NCBI GenBank assembly: GCA_018693315.1
Contig: JABHLR010000003.1
Location: 1-54,873 of the forward strand
Source: an archaeon
GTDB taxonomy: Archaea > Nanobdellota > Nanobdellia > Pacearchaeales > GW2011-AR1
DNA: 54,873 nt
Reading direction: 5' to 3'
Program-made: the position numbers and the translations under genes
In this document: piece by piece, positions 40,197 through 49,342 of the stretch
Layout: every line of letters begins with the position of its first letter
How positions within the stretch are numbered: the first letter of the stretch is position 1
Notes under the pieces: generated by a model
Databases searched by the model: none
Told to the model about the DNA's origin: nothing
Seen by the model: only the letters and a program-made list of their open reading frames with translations

Positions 40197-40508
40197 ATGA
40201 AAAAAAGTGTTTCTAGCGTTGAAGATTTTACTTTTGAAAATAGAAGAAAAAAGTTTTTGGATAAGTGTCCTTGTTATGCTGAAAATAAACCTTGTCATGA
40301 TATGCCTCCAAATGAGCTGAATTGTCTTTTGTGTTTTTGTCCGGAATATGATACGTCTAAAAAAGAGGGTGGTTGTAAAATTAAATCTAAAAGTGGGAAG
40401 TGGTTTTTTAGCGATAAGTTGCCGAAGGGTAAAATTTGGGATTGTAGCGATTGTGTTTATCCTCATAGAAAGGATGTTGTGAAAAAGTATTTGGATAAGA
40501 TTGAGTAA
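40197..40508 (+). CDS. Cysteine-rich small metal-binding protein
   Basis: 103 residues. CPCY, CHDMPPNELNCLLCFCPEY, GGCKIK and WDCSDCVYPH fit the small zinc-type Cys-rich domain (PF04071-like) with a final C-x2-C-x2-PH. AGGAG at 40181-40185 precedes the ATG by 11 bases. The domain has no defined role but is often seen near or fused to cobamide-related proteins; location after a B12-dependent reductase supports that link as an inference. It is probably cytosolic; no signal peptide is visible. Confidence 0.8.
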   Translation: MKKSVSSVEDFTFENRRKKFLDKCPCYAENKPCHDMPPNELNCLLCFCPEYDTSKKEGGCKIKSKSGKWFFSDKLPKGKIWDCSDCVYPHRKDVVKKYLDKIE

Positions 40509-40543
40509 GTGTCCGCATTATATATTTTTAACAATATAAATCC

Positions 40544-40551
40544 TTTAAAGT
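40544..40551 (+). promoter_or_regulatory. TATA box of the multi-TM protein gene
   Basis: TTTAAAGT, about 25 bases before ATG 40572. Confidence 0.45.
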
Positions 40552-40571
40552 TAGGGTAGCTGGTTTTTGAT

Positions 40572-41027
40572 ATGGATAAGCAAGTTGTGTTTTTTTTAAT
40601 TTTGTCTGTGTTTTTTATTTACAATGGTGCTGTGAAGTTTGATCCCATTTTGCAAATAGCGGGAATTTTGATGATTGTTTTTTTAATCTATGGTATGTTT
40701 TTTCACAAGGAGGATCCTAATCTTTCGAAGCTCAAGTATGAAAGTAAATTTGGTCTTATTGTGATTTTTGGTAATATAGATTTATTTTTTGGTTTGTTGC
40801 TTGTTTTGGAGAGTATACATGGAATTGTTCCTCATATTATTTTGTCTATTGCGGCTGTGTTTGTTTTGCTGAAGGCTTTGTTTTTTGTTTTTGGTGGAGA
40901 TATTGCAAGTATAATCGACACTATCGTGTCTTTGTTAATTATTGTTGATGCTCCTATTTTGTCTGAGTTGAAAATTGTTGTGGCGATATATTTTATACAA
41001 AAAGGTCTTTTGACTTGTTTTAGTTGA
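40572..41027 (+). CDS. Integral membrane protein of unknown function
   Basis: 151 residues with four or five hydrophobic helices: FFLILSVFFIYNGAV, ILQIAGILMIVFLIYGMFF, FGLIVIFGNIDLFFGLLLVL, HIILSIAAVFVLLKALFFVFG and IVVAIYFIQKGLL. There is no recognised motif, and the protein ends without a soluble domain. The promoter spacing suggests a leaderless mRNA. No link with neighbouring nucleotide-metabolism genes can be drawn from sequence. Confidence 0.65.
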   Translation: MDKQVVFFLILSVFFIYNGAVKFDPILQIAGILMIVFLIYGMFFHKEDPNLSKLKYESKFGLIVIFGNIDLFFGLLLVLESIHGIVPHIILSIAAVFVLLKALFFVFGGDIASIIDTIVSLLIIVDAPILSELKIVVAIYFIQKGLLTCFS

Positions 41028-41048
41028 TATGTTTGATTTAGTAGTTTT

Positions 41049-41056
41049 TTTAAATA
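41049..41056 (+). promoter_or_regulatory. TATA box of the 107-residue ORF
   Basis: TTTAAATA, about 24 bases before ATG 41076. Confidence 0.45.
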
Positions 41057-41075
41057 GGAAAATGGTTGTTTTGTA

Positions 41076-41399
41076 ATGCCATTTATGACGAGGGAGAGCT
41101 TCATAAGGGAGTTCAAATATACCCGGGTTAGAATGAGGAGGCTTGCTAGTCATGACTTGCATCCTGTGGCTGGGAATGATGCGGATGATATGTTTTATGG
41201 TTTTTGGAAGCATAGCGCTAAAAAGCGCATGAGGGGTTTTGGTAAAAATATTAGGAGCGTGAAGAGATTGCCGTTTTGTTTGTGTTATGTCCCTTTAAGG
41301 TTATCTAATACAATGAAACTTTTTAAGAAGAGAGATTCTAAATATTCTAGTTTTTATGATCCGGGAATAGATAGGTCAGACCCTTCTATTGCCCTCTAA
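41076..41399 (+). CDS. Basic hypothetical protein
   Basis: 107 residues, mostly Arg/Lys/Ser-rich (TRVRMRRLASHDLHPVAG, HSAKKRMRGFGKNIRSVKRL). No TM or signal peptide and no recognised motif. Support comes from the TATA box at the leaderless distance, an open frame of ~320 bases without overlap with other genes, and a stop just before the dUTPase promoter. It could still be a spurious frame. Confidence 0.5.
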   Translation: MPFMTRESFIREFKYTRVRMRRLASHDLHPVAGNDADDMFYGFWKHSAKKRMRGFGKNIRSVKRLPFCLCYVPLRLSNTMKLFKKRDSKYSSFYDPGIDRSDPSIAL

Positions 41400-41430
41400 A
41401 ATGGAAGTGGATGGTGTGGCACGATAATTA

Positions 41431-41438
41431 TTATAAAT
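41431..41438 (+). promoter_or_regulatory. TATA box of dut
   Basis: TTATAAAT, about 25 bases before ATG 41459. Confidence 0.5.
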
Positions 41439-41458
41439 GGTTTCGCTTTCTTTTTTGT

Positions 41459-41989
41459 ATGGTGACGATGAGGGTGAAAAAATTGAGAGAGGGTGCGGTT
41501 TTGCCGAAGTATGAACATGAGGGTGACGCTGGAATGGATATTTCTGCTTGTGGCAGTTTTTTGGAAGTTGGGACGAATGAGAAGAAGGAGTTTGATGATT
41601 TGGATGTTTATGTTTTGAGGCCCGGGAAAAGAGTGCTTGTTAAGAGCGGGATTCAGGTTGAGTTTCCGGCTGGTTATGAGTTGCAGATTCGTCCGAGAAG
41701 TGGGCTTGCTTTGAAGAAGGGGATTTCGCTTGTTAATTCTCCTGGGACTTTGGATGCTGGTTATAGTGGAGAGCTTGGAGTTATTTTGATTAATCATGGT
41801 GAGAATGCTTTTGAGATTCGGAAGGGCGATAGGATTGCACAGGCGGTTTTGAGTAAGTTTGAGTTTGCTGAGATTAGCGAGGTTGGCGATACTGGTGAGA
41901 ATGGTGGAACTGGTGGTGGGACTTATTTGAGCGAGACGATGAGAGCTGAAGGTGGGTTTGGTAGTAGCGGTGGGCACGGATCGTTATGA
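41459..41989 (+). CDS. dut: dUTP diphosphatase (trimeric dUTPase)
   Basis: 176 residues from ATG 41459; ATG 41468 is an alternative, while the upstream 16 codons of the open frame precede the promoter-predicted start. All five dUTPase motifs are present: EGDAGMDIS, IRPRSGLALKKG, NSPGTLDAGYSGELGVILIN with the catalytic Asp/Tyr, IRKGDRIAQAV and a Gly-rich C-terminal arm RAEGGFGSSGGHGS. It hydrolyses dUTP to dUMP and PPi, lowering uracil in DNA and feeding dTMP synthesis. The insertion EVGTNEKKEFDDLDVY in the second strand is slightly longer than in bacterial Dut. Next to nrdJ it completes a dNTP-supply group. Confidence 0.95.
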   Translation: MVTMRVKKLREGAVLPKYEHEGDAGMDISACGSFLEVGTNEKKEFDDLDVYVLRPGKRVLVKSGIQVEFPAGYELQIRPRSGLALKKGISLVNSPGTLDAGYSGELGVILINHGENAFEIRKGDRIAQAVLSKFEFAEISEVGDTGENGGTGGGTYLSETMRAEGGFGSSGGHGSL

Positions 41990-42017
41990 TTTTTTAATAT
42001 GACTGGAGCAATAGTTT

Positions 42018-42025
42018 TTTAAATT
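42018..42025 (+). promoter_or_regulatory. TATA box of tRNA-Lys
   Basis: TTTAAATT centred 25.5 bases before the tRNA 5' end. Confidence 0.5.
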
Positions 42026-42046
42026 GAATTTTGATAAGTAATTTAT

Positions 42047-42121
42047 GGCTCCGTAGCTCAGCCTGGTTAGAGCACTGGACTTTTAATCCAGGTGTCGGGG
42101 GTTCAAATCCCCTCGGGGCCA
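42047..42121 (+). tRNA. tRNA-Lys (TTT)
   Basis: 75 bases. Acceptor GGCTCCG/CGGGGCC with discriminator A; D-arm with GG in its loop; anticodon arm CTGGA-CTTTTAA-TCCAG gives TTT; T-arm GGGGG-TTCAAAT-CCCCT is canonical apart from a wobble pair. No intron. Confidence 0.95.
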
Positions 42122-42138
42122 TACCTGGATTTTTTATG

Positions 42139-42177
42139 TCAATTTTGACGCGAACTACTTTAGAATGGCAAAAGTAG
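42139..42177. terminator. Two hairpins after tRNA-Lys
   Basis: GTCA-ATTT-TGAC at 42139-42150 and CTACTTT (42155-42161) pairing AAAGTAG (42171-42177) form two small stems in the spacer between tRNA-Lys and the rpoH promoter. Termination or trailer processing is inferred from position. Confidence 0.3.
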
Positions 42178-42183
42178 AAAGGT

Positions 42184-42214
42184 TTTTAAAGGCATTTTCG
42201 ATATTTTTTATATC
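42184..42214 (+). promoter_or_regulatory. rpoH promoter (two TATA-like boxes)
   Basis: TTTTAAAG at 42184-42191 and TTTATATC at 42207-42214. The second is placed for a nearly leaderless start at ATG 42239; the first predicts a ~25-base leader. Confidence 0.45.
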
Positions 42215-42238
42215 TAAAGGAATATTCTAAAAAGTAAG

Positions 42239-42433
42239 ATGCACGCACTCCAACCAAAGCACACGAAATTGAACACCGACGAGGCTGATAAAGTTTTATC
42301 TAAGTTTAACATTGCTCTGGCGCAACTACCGAAAATTTCAAAAAAGGATCCAGCACTTCCAGAAGGTTGTGAGACTGGTGACGTTGTGAAAATTTCTCGA
42401 GCTGATGAAGATTATTTCAGGGTTGTAATTTAA
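42239..42433 (+). CDS. rpoH: RNA polymerase subunit H (Rpo5)
   Basis: 64 residues. HALQPKHTKLNTDEADKVLS and QLPKISKKDPALPEGCETGDVVKISR are the archaeal RpoH signature, equal to the C-terminal part of eukaryotic RPB5. It forms the polymerase jaw and contacts downstream DNA. It starts the rpo operon; rpoB follows after one base. The codon use of this short gene is richer in A/C-ending codons than that of its + strand neighbours, which fits strong expression. Confidence 0.95.
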   Translation: MHALQPKHTKLNTDEADKVLSKFNIALAQLPKISKKDPALPEGCETGDVVKISRADEDYFRVVI

Positions 42434-42434
42434 G

Positions 42435-45400
42435 ATGGCTGAGCATATTTTGGTTAAAGAGTTTTTGAAGAATCATTCTTTGGTTGAATCTAATATTAAA
42501 TCGTTTAATGATTTTATTGAGAATAGAATGCAGGAAATTGTGACTGAGTTGTCTGATGCTTTGCCGAATGAGGATTTTGAGATTAAGTTGGGAAAGATCC
42601 GTGTTGGTAAGCCGAACATGGTTGAGTCTGATGGTTCTTCGAGGCCCGTGACACCTGCTGAAGTTAGGTTGAGGAAGTTGACTTATTCTGCTCCTGTTTG
42701 GATGGAGATGACTATTAATTATGCTGGGCAGGTTGAGACTGAGGAAGTTCAGCTCGGGCGGATTCCGGTGATGGTTAAGAGTGGGGCTTGTAATCTTGAG
42801 GGAATGAGTGAGGAAGATTTGGTGAAGAATTATATTGATCCGAAAGATCATGGTGGTTATTTTTTGATTAATGGAAATGAGAGAGTTATGGTTATGGCTG
42901 AGGATTTGGCGAGTAACCAGACTTTTGTTGAATGGCAGAAAGCGAAGAACCGTTTGATGCTCAGATTATTTTCCCAGAGAGGCGCCTACAAAATTCCTGT
43001 TTCTTTGGTTGAGAGTCCTGATGGAATTTTGGAGATTTCTTTTTCTAGGTTTAGGGATATTCCCGCTATTGTTTTATTGAAGGCTTTGGGTATGACTAGT
43101 GATGCTGATATTGTGAAGTTGATTGGGAAGCAGACTGATAGTTTGATTGTTAATCTTTATGAATATGCAGATGTCGGCGAAGTTAATGATGCTTTGATGT
43201 GGATTGCTGAGAAGAGTTCTTTACAGGGTACGAATAAGGAAATGCTTGATCGTGTTAAGCAGAGAATGGATTCTTATTTTTTGCCGCATATTGGTTTGGA
43301 TAAGGCAGCGAGAATGGAGAAAGCACGAACGCTTTGTAAATTTATTAAGCAGTTTTATGTTGCTAGGGAAAATCCTGAGGCGGCTTTTACGGATAAGGAT
43401 CATTATGCAAATAAGAGAGTTAGGTTGTCTGGAGATTTGTTGAGTGATTTGTTTAGGGTTAATATTAATATTTTATTGAGGGAAGTTCAGCATACTTTGC
43501 AGAAGACTGTGAAGAGGCGGAAATTTTATTCTATTAAGACGATTGCGAAGTCGACTTTGTTTACGCATCGAGTTGAATCTGCGATTGCAACTGGTTCGTG
43601 GATTGGAGAGAGGAGTGGTGTTACGCAGAATATGGATAAGAATAATTCGTTCGCGATTATGTCTCAACTACAGAGAGTGACTTCTACTTTGCCCGGAGAG
43701 CAGGAGAATTTGGCTGCGAGGACTGTTCATCCAACTCATTATGGTAGATTTTGTCCGATTGAAACTCCTGAGGGAACTGAGATTGGTTTGAGGAAAAATT
43801 TGGCTTTGTTGTCGAGGATTTCTACTAGGACAACTATGGATCACGACGCTGTTATGAAAGTTTTGAAGGGTGTTGGGATGAAGGACGAGGAAGGATTAGA
43901 TGTTTTCTATAATGGTCGATTTGTTGGAACGACTGATGATGTTGGTGGTTTTGTGAAATCTGTTAGGGTTGAAAGGAGAGCTGGGAATTTGCCAATTGAG
44001 ATGTCTGTTCGGTTTGACAAGTTTTTAGATACCGTTTTTATTAGTTCTGAAATTGGTAGAGTTATTCGACCTTTGATTGTTGTTGAGAATGGTAAATCTA
44101 TGTTGACGAATGAGCACCTGGCTTTAGTTAAGAATGGTTCTTTGGCTTGGGAGAATTTATTTGAGAAGGGAATTTTGGAATATTTGGATGCTGCTGAGGA
44201 AGATGATTGTTATGTTTGTCTTGAGAGCGATAAGTTGACTGATGAGCATACGCATTTGGAAGTTGATAAGATGGATATTTTTGGTGTTAGTGTTTCGTTG
44301 ATTCCGTTTGGTGATCATGATCCTCCTGCTCGTATGGTTAAGGGTGGTTCTAGGGCATATAGACAGGGTCTTGGTATTTACGCAGGTAATTTTCCAGTGA
44401 GAATTGATACTGATGTTTCGGTTTTACATTATGCGCAAAAACCTTTGGTTAGAAGTTTTACTTACGATACTTTGAATGTTCATCCTGTTGGGCAGAATGT
44501 TGTCTTGGCGGTTATGCCTTATGAAGGTTATAATATGGAGGATGCGACTGTTTTGAATGGTGGTTCTGTTGATCGTGGTTTTGGTAGGAGTTCTAGATTT
44601 AGACCTTATGTTTCTGTTGAGTTGAATTATGCGGGTGGACTTAAGGACGAGATTACTATTCCTGATAAAGATGTTTCTGGATATAGGCTTGAGGAGAGTT
44701 ATAAGTATTTGGAAGATGATGGAATTGTTTATCCTGAAGCTGAGATGCATGAGGGCGAGGTTGTTATTGGTAAGATTTCTCCGCCTAAGTTTTTGAGTGA
44801 AGCTAGAGAAATTTCTATTCAGGCCAAGAAAGAGAATTCTTCGGCTATTAAACAAGAGGAATCTGGAACTGTTGATGCTGTTTTTGTTACGCACGATAAG
44901 GAAGGAAATAGAATTATACAAGTTAGAATGAGAGAGCTGAGGATTCCTGAGATTGGGGATAAGTTTTCGGTACCGCACGGGCAGAAGGGTATTGTTGGTA
45001 TGATTGCTCCGGAGCAGGACGTTCCGTTTACTGTTAGTGGTATTCGACCGGATATTATGTTTAATCCTCATGGTATACCTTCTCGTATGACTGTGGGATA
45101 TCTGATGGATATTCTTGGAGGAAAGGTTGCGGCTTTGTCTGGACGCGTTGTTGATGCTTCTGCTTTTTCTGGAGAGAATATTGATAGCTTGGAAAACAAT
45201 TTGAAGAAACTTGGGTTTAGGGCTGACGGTAAAGAAGTTATGTATAATGGGATTACTGGAAAGAGAATGCCTGTTAAGATTTTTGTTGGTAATATGTTTT
45301 ATTTGAAGTTGAAATATATGGTTGCTGATAAGATGCATGCTCGAGCTTCGGGTAAGATTGCTTTGTTGACGAGGCAGCCTATCGAGGGTCGAAGTCGTGG

Positions 45401-45686
45401 TGGTGCTTTGAGGCTTGGTGAAATGGAGCAGGAAGCTTTGGTTGGTCATGGTGCTAGTCTTTTGTTGAAGGAGCGTTATGATTCCGATAAGGTTGTGATT
45501 AATATTTGTACTAAGTGTGGGACTTTGGTTATCGATGATCAGATTCATGATAAGAGGGTTTGTTCTCTTTGCCATTCGAATCAGGTTGAGCCGGTTGAGG
45601 TTTCGTACGCGTTTAAGTTGTTGATTGAGGAGTTGCAGGGTTTGCATTTATTAACTAAATTTGATTTGAAGAATAAATACGAATAA
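42435..45686 (+). CDS. rpoB: RNA polymerase subunit B (undivided)
   Basis: 1083 residues. N-terminal lobe/protrusion segments (VRLRKLTYSAPVWMEMTINY, IPVMVKSGACNLEGMSEEDL), fork and Rif-like region (LAARTVHPTHYGRFCPIETPEGTEIGLRKNL), hybrid-binding domain (GYNMEDATVLNG) and switch/clamp region (MHARASGKIALLTRQPIEGRSRGGALRLGEMEQEAL) are all present. The C-terminal zinc site is CTKCGTLVIDDQIHDKRVCSLC. The length equals that of B''+B' combined, so the gene is not split as in several methanogens. It is followed by rpoA after one base. Confidence 0.97.
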   Translation: MAEHILVKEFLKNHSLVESNIKSFNDFIENRMQEIVTELSDALPNEDFEIKLGKIRVGKPNMVESDGSSRPVTPAEVRLRKLTYSAPVWMEMTINYAGQVETEEVQLGRIPVMVKSGACNLEGMSEEDLVKNYIDPKDHGGYFLINGNERVMVMAEDLASNQTFVEWQKAKNRLMLRLFSQRGAYKIPVSLVESPDGILEISFSRFRDIPAIVLLKALGMTSDADIVKLIGKQTDSLIVNLYEYADVGEVNDALMWIAEKSSLQGTNKEMLDRVKQRMDSYFLPHIGLDKAARMEKARTLCKFIKQFYVARENPEAAFTDKDHYANKRVRLSGDLLSDLFRVNINILLREVQHTLQKTVKRRKFYSIKTIAKSTLFTHRVESAIATGSWIGERSGVTQNMDKNNSFAIMSQLQRVTSTLPGEQENLAARTVHPTHYGRFCPIETPEGTEIGLRKNLALLSRISTRTTMDHDAVMKVLKGVGMKDEEGLDVFYNGRFVGTTDDVGGFVKSVRVERRAGNLPIEMSVRFDKFLDTVFISSEIGRVIRPLIVVENGKSMLTNEHLALVKNGSLAWENLFEKGILEYLDAAEEDDCYVCLESDKLTDEHTHLEVDKMDIFGVSVSLIPFGDHDPPARMVKGGSRAYRQGLGIYAGNFPVRIDTDVSVLHYAQKPLVRSFTYDTLNVHPVGQNVVLAVMPYEGYNMEDATVLNGGSVDRGFGRSSRFRPYVSVELNYAGGLKDEITIPDKDVSGYRLEESYKYLEDDGIVYPEAEMHEGEVVIGKISPPKFLSEAREISIQAKKENSSAIKQEESGTVDAVFVTHDKEGNRIIQVRMRELRIPEIGDKFSVPHGQKGIVGMIAPEQDVPFTVSGIRPDIMFNPHGIPSRMTVGYLMDILGGKVAALSGRVVDASAFSGENIDSLENNLKKLGFRADGKEVMYNGITGKRMPVKIFVGNMFYLKLKYMVADKMHARASGKIALLTRQPIEGRSRGGALRLGEMEQEALVGHGASLLLKERYDSDKVVINICTKCGTLVIDDQIHDKRVCSLCHSNQVEPVEVSYAFKLLIEELQGLHLLTKFDLKNKYE

Positions 45687-45687
45687 A

Positions 45688-48600
45688 ATGATTAGACCAG
45701 TAAAGAAACAGGTTCGAGGAATGGAGTTTTCGTTGCTTAGCCCTGAGCAAATCAAAAAGTTAAGTGTTGCTAAGATTGTGACTCCGGAATTGTATGATGT
45801 TGATGGTTATCCAGTTGATGGTGGTTTGATGGATTTGAGACTTGGTGCGATTGATCCTGGTGTTCGATGTAGAACTTGTGGTGGTCGATTAAAAGAGTGT
45901 TTAGGTCATCCAGGTATTATTGAGTTGGCGAGGCCTGTTGTTCATATCAAATATTTGCCGATAATTGATTTGGTTTTGAGATCTACTTGTGAGGCTTGCG
46001 GTAAAGTTTTGATTAAGGAAGAGAAGGATATGAAGAAGGATTTGATTGGTCGGATTAAGAAAGCTAAGGACGGGAAGAAGTGCCCGCACTGTAGTATTAT
46101 TCAGGAGAAGGTAAAGTTGGAGAAACCTACAACCTTTAGATCTGGTAGGCGGAGACTTTTCCCTTCTGAGATTAGAGAGAGATTGGTTAAGGTCAGCGAC
46201 GACGATTTGAAAGTTTTGGGTATTAATGCTGGAACATTGAGGCCTGAGTGGGCGATTTTGACTTCGTTGCTTGTGCCGTCTGTAACAGTTAGACCTTCGA
46301 TTACTTTGGAATCTGGTGAGAGATCTGAAGATGATTTGACTCATAAGTTGTCTGATATTATTCGATCTAATCAGAGGCTTTGGGAAAATTTGAATGCCGG
46401 TGCTCCTGAAGTTATTATTGAAGATCTTTGGGATTTGTTGCAATATCATATTACGACTTTCTTCGACAATTCGATTGCGAAGATTCCGCCTGCTCGTCAT
46501 AGAAGCGGTCAGCCACTGAAGACGATCAAGGAAAGGATTGAGGGGAAAGAGGGTAGGATTAGAAAGAATCTTGCTGGTAAGAGAGTTAATTATTCTGCGA
46601 GGACTGTAATTTCTCCGGATCCAAATATGAGATTGAATGAAGTTGGTGTTCCGTTTGAAGTTGCTAAGATTTTGACTGTTGCTGAGAAAGTTACGACTGT
46701 TAATTTGAAAAGAATGAAGGCGTTGGTTGCTAAGGTTGGTTATCCTGCGGCGAATTATATTTTGAGATCTGACGGTAAGAGGAAGAGAATTGTTGATGAG
46801 CTTAGAGATGAATTGGTTGACGAGCTTGAGCCAGGATATACTGTTGAAAGGCATCTTGTCGACGGTGATATTGTTTTGTTTAATCGGCATCCTTCTTTGC
46901 ATAGAGCTTCGTTAATGGCACATTTTGTTAAGGTAATTCCTGGAAGAACTTTTAGAATTCATCCTGCTACTTGTGCTCCGTATGGTGCGGACTTTGATGG
47001 TGACGAGATGAATATTCATGCGCCGCAGACAGAGGAAGCTCGAGCTGAGGCTGAAGTTTTGTTGAACGTTAATACTAATTTGTTTTCGCCAAAGAATAAT
47101 ATGAATTTCCTTGGGACTGTTAAGGATGCTGTTAGTGGGAATTTTATGTTGAATGAATCTGAGATGAGCAAGGAAGATGCTTCGCAGTTATTGCATGAGG
47201 CTGGAATTGAAGCGCCAAGTTTGAATAAGAATAATTTGGGTAAGGATGTTTTTAATAAGATTTTGCCTAAGGCTATTGCTGGCAAGGGTTTTGATGCGAC
47301 TAGTTTTAAGACTGGTAAGGGTGAGGTTTTGAGAGCTGCAGATAAAGAGCTTGGTCGTGATGATGCTGTTGAACTTTTGAGACAGGTTTTTGCGCTTGGT
47401 ACAACTTTCTTGTCTAGAACAGGATTCACTCTTTCTGTTGATGATTTGGATGTTCCTGAAACTGTGAAAAATAAGACTGCGAAGATTATTGAGAATGCTG
47501 AGGGTAAGGCTGCGAAGATTATCGAGAGTTATTACAATGAGAGTTTAGAGTTGTTGCCTGGTAAGACTGCTGTTGAGACTAGAGAGAATAAGATTTTGCA
47601 GGTTTTGAATGAGACTAGGACTGAGATTGGTGACGCTGTTAAAGATGGTTTCCCTAAAGATAATTTGGCAAGTAAGATGATTGGTTCTGGTGCAGGTGGT
47701 AGTATGTTGAATATTACTCAGATTGCTTGTTCTGTTGGGCAGCAGGTATTGCATGGTAGGAGAATTGATTTTGGGTATACCGATAGGACTTTGTCGTTTT
47801 TCAAGCAAGGAGATTTGTCCCCGAAGGCACGAGGATTTATTTATAGTTCATTAATGAAAGGGTTTGAGCCTCAGGAGTTTTTCTTTGGTGCTATGACTGG
47901 TCGAGATGGTCTGATGGATGTTGCTTTGCGAACACCGAAGTCTGGTTATTTGTATAGAAGATTGGCTAACGCTTTGCAGGATTTAATTATGGCTTATGAT
48001 GGAACTGTTAGGGATGCTTCGAATAGTATTGTTCAGTTTGCTTACGGTCTTGATGGTGTTGATATTTCAGCTAAGCATTTGGGTAAGAAAGTTGCGCCAG
48101 GTGAAGCGATTGGTGTTGTGACTGCTCAGAGTTTTGGTGAGGCTTCGACTCAGATGGTTTTGAACGTGTTCCATTCTGCTGGTGTTGCGGAGATGCAGGT
48201 TACGCAAGGTCTTCCTCGTATTATTGAGATTTTGGATGCTCGAAAATTACCTAAAACACCGACGATGGAAGTTTATTTAGATAAGGATCATAACAATGAA
48301 AAGGATGCTAGAGTTATTGCTGAGAAGATTAAGGAAGTTAAGTTGAAGGAAATTATTTCTGATATTGCGATTGATTTTGGATCTAAGAAGATTAAGATTA
48401 GTGTTGATAATAAGTTGCTGAAGGGTGCGCATATTTCTTTGGATAAGGCCGTTGAGGTTCTTGGTGAGAAAGGGTTTGACGTTAAGAAGTTGTCTGATGG
48501 AATGGTTCTTGATATGGCCAAGGAAGATTTCAAGGTTATCTATAAGACTAAGGAAAAAATTAAGGAAGTTATTTTGACTGGTATTAAGAAAATCTCGCAG

Positions 48601-49110
48601 GTCTTGGTTGTTAAGAGAGATAAGAATTTCGTGATTTTGACTGCTGGTTCTAATCTTAAGGAAGTTATGCCATTTAAGGGTGTTGATGCTGATAAGACAA
48701 TTAGTAATGATATTCATGAGACTGCACAGGTTCTTGGTGTTGAGGCGGCTAGGCAGTTGGTTGTTAATGAAATTAACAAAGTGATTGGTTCGCAAGGTCT
48801 GGCTGTTGATAGAAAGCATGCGATGTTGGTTGCGGATATGATGGTTAGTTCTGGTGCGGTTAAGGGTATTACTCGTATGGGTATTATTGCTGATAAGAAT
48901 TCTGTTTTGGCGAGGGCTTCGTTTGAGACTGCTGTTAAACAATTTGTTATGGCTACTAAGACTGGAAAGAAAGACAAGTTAGCGTCGGTGATTGAGAATA
49001 TTATTTTGAATCAGCCAGTTCCTGTGGGTACTGGATTGCCTGGGCTTTTGGTTAAGGTTACTGGATCTTTAGCGGATAAGAAAGATAAGAAGGTGGTTAA
49101 GAAAAAATGA
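45688..49110 (+). CDS. rpoA: RNA polymerase subunit A, fused A'+A''
   Basis: 1140 residues. N-terminal clamp zinc sites CRTCGGRLKECLGHPG and CEACGK...CPHC; LAGKRVNYSARTVISPDPN (lid/rudder region); catalytic YGADFDGDEMNIHAP with the Mg-binding Asp435, Asp437, Asp439; funnel and bridge helix (GEAIGVVTAQSFGEASTQM). The reading frame continues without break through the A'' region (VFHSAGVAEMQVTQGLPRII, then the C-terminal clamp to LLVKVTGSLADK). Most archaea encode A' and A'' as two genes; here no stop or new start occurs near the usual split (about residues 570-640). The last bases overlap the eL30 start (ATGA). Confidence 0.97.
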   Translation: MIRPVKKQVRGMEFSLLSPEQIKKLSVAKIVTPELYDVDGYPVDGGLMDLRLGAIDPGVRCRTCGGRLKECLGHPGIIELARPVVHIKYLPIIDLVLRSTCEACGKVLIKEEKDMKKDLIGRIKKAKDGKKCPHCSIIQEKVKLEKPTTFRSGRRRLFPSEIRERLVKVSDDDLKVLGINAGTLRPEWAILTSLLVPSVTVRPSITLESGERSEDDLTHKLSDIIRSNQRLWENLNAGAPEVIIEDLWDLLQYHITTFFDNSIAKIPPARHRSGQPLKTIKERIEGKEGRIRKNLAGKRVNYSARTVISPDPNMRLNEVGVPFEVAKILTVAEKVTTVNLKRMKALVAKVGYPAANYILRSDGKRKRIVDELRDELVDELEPGYTVERHLVDGDIVLFNRHPSLHRASLMAHFVKVIPGRTFRIHPATCAPYGADFDGDEMNIHAPQTEEARAEAEVLLNVNTNLFSPKNNMNFLGTVKDAVSGNFMLNESEMSKEDASQLLHEAGIEAPSLNKNNLGKDVFNKILPKAIAGKGFDATSFKTGKGEVLRAADKELGRDDAVELLRQVFALGTTFLSRTGFTLSVDDLDVPETVKNKTAKIIENAEGKAAKIIESYYNESLELLPGKTAVETRENKILQVLNETRTEIGDAVKDGFPKDNLASKMIGSGAGGSMLNITQIACSVGQQVLHGRRIDFGYTDRTLSFFKQGDLSPKARGFIYSSLMKGFEPQEFFFGAMTGRDGLMDVALRTPKSGYLYRRLANALQDLIMAYDGTVRDASNSIVQFAYGLDGVDISAKHLGKKVAPGEAIGVVTAQSFGEASTQMVLNVFHSAGVAEMQVTQGLPRIIEILDARKLPKTPTMEVYLDKDHNNEKDARVIAEKIKEVKLKEIISDIAIDFGSKKIKISVDNKLLKGAHISLDKAVEVLGEKGFDVKKLSDGMVLDMAKEDFKVIYKTKEKIKEVILTGIKKISQVLVVKRDKNFVILTAGSNLKEVMPFKGVDADKTISNDIHETAQVLGVEAARQLVVNEINKVIGSQGLAVDRKHAMLVADMMVSSGAVKGITRMGIIADKNSVLARASFETAVKQFVMATKTGKKDKLASVIENIILNQPVPVGTGLPGLLVKVTGSLADKKDKKVVKKK

Positions 49111-49340
49111 GCGTGAAGGAAATTAAGGAAGCAATGGAGAAGGGAAATGTTCTTTTTGGGATTAGACAGGCTTTGAAGAGTAAGAAGTTGAAGGGAGTTT
49201 TTATTGCTAAAGATACTCGAGATGGTACTGTTGAAAAGCTTGAAGCGGCAAAGGTTGAGTTTGATGTTTTGAAGACTAAGGCTGATCTTGCTAAAGAACT
49301 AAATCTTGATTTCGAGTGTGAAGTTTTTTCTATCAAGTAA
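49107..49340 (+). CDS. rpl30e: Ribosomal protein eL30 (L7Ae-superfamily)
   Basis: 77 residues, shorter than the usual ~100. KEAMEKGNVLFGIRQALKSKKLKGVFIAKDTRDGTVEKLEAAK shows the L30e/L7Ae core (an RNA-binding alpha/beta/alpha sandwich), and the position between rpoA and nusA is the conserved archaeal one. The ATG overlaps the rpoA stop. The missing C-terminal part trims the last helix and strand; the protein could still bind K-turn-like RNA. Confidence 0.85.
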   Translation: MSVKEIKEAMEKGNVLFGIRQALKSKKLKGVFIAKDTRDGTVEKLEAAKVEFDVLKTKADLAKELNLDFECEVFSIK

Positions 49341-49342
49341 TA

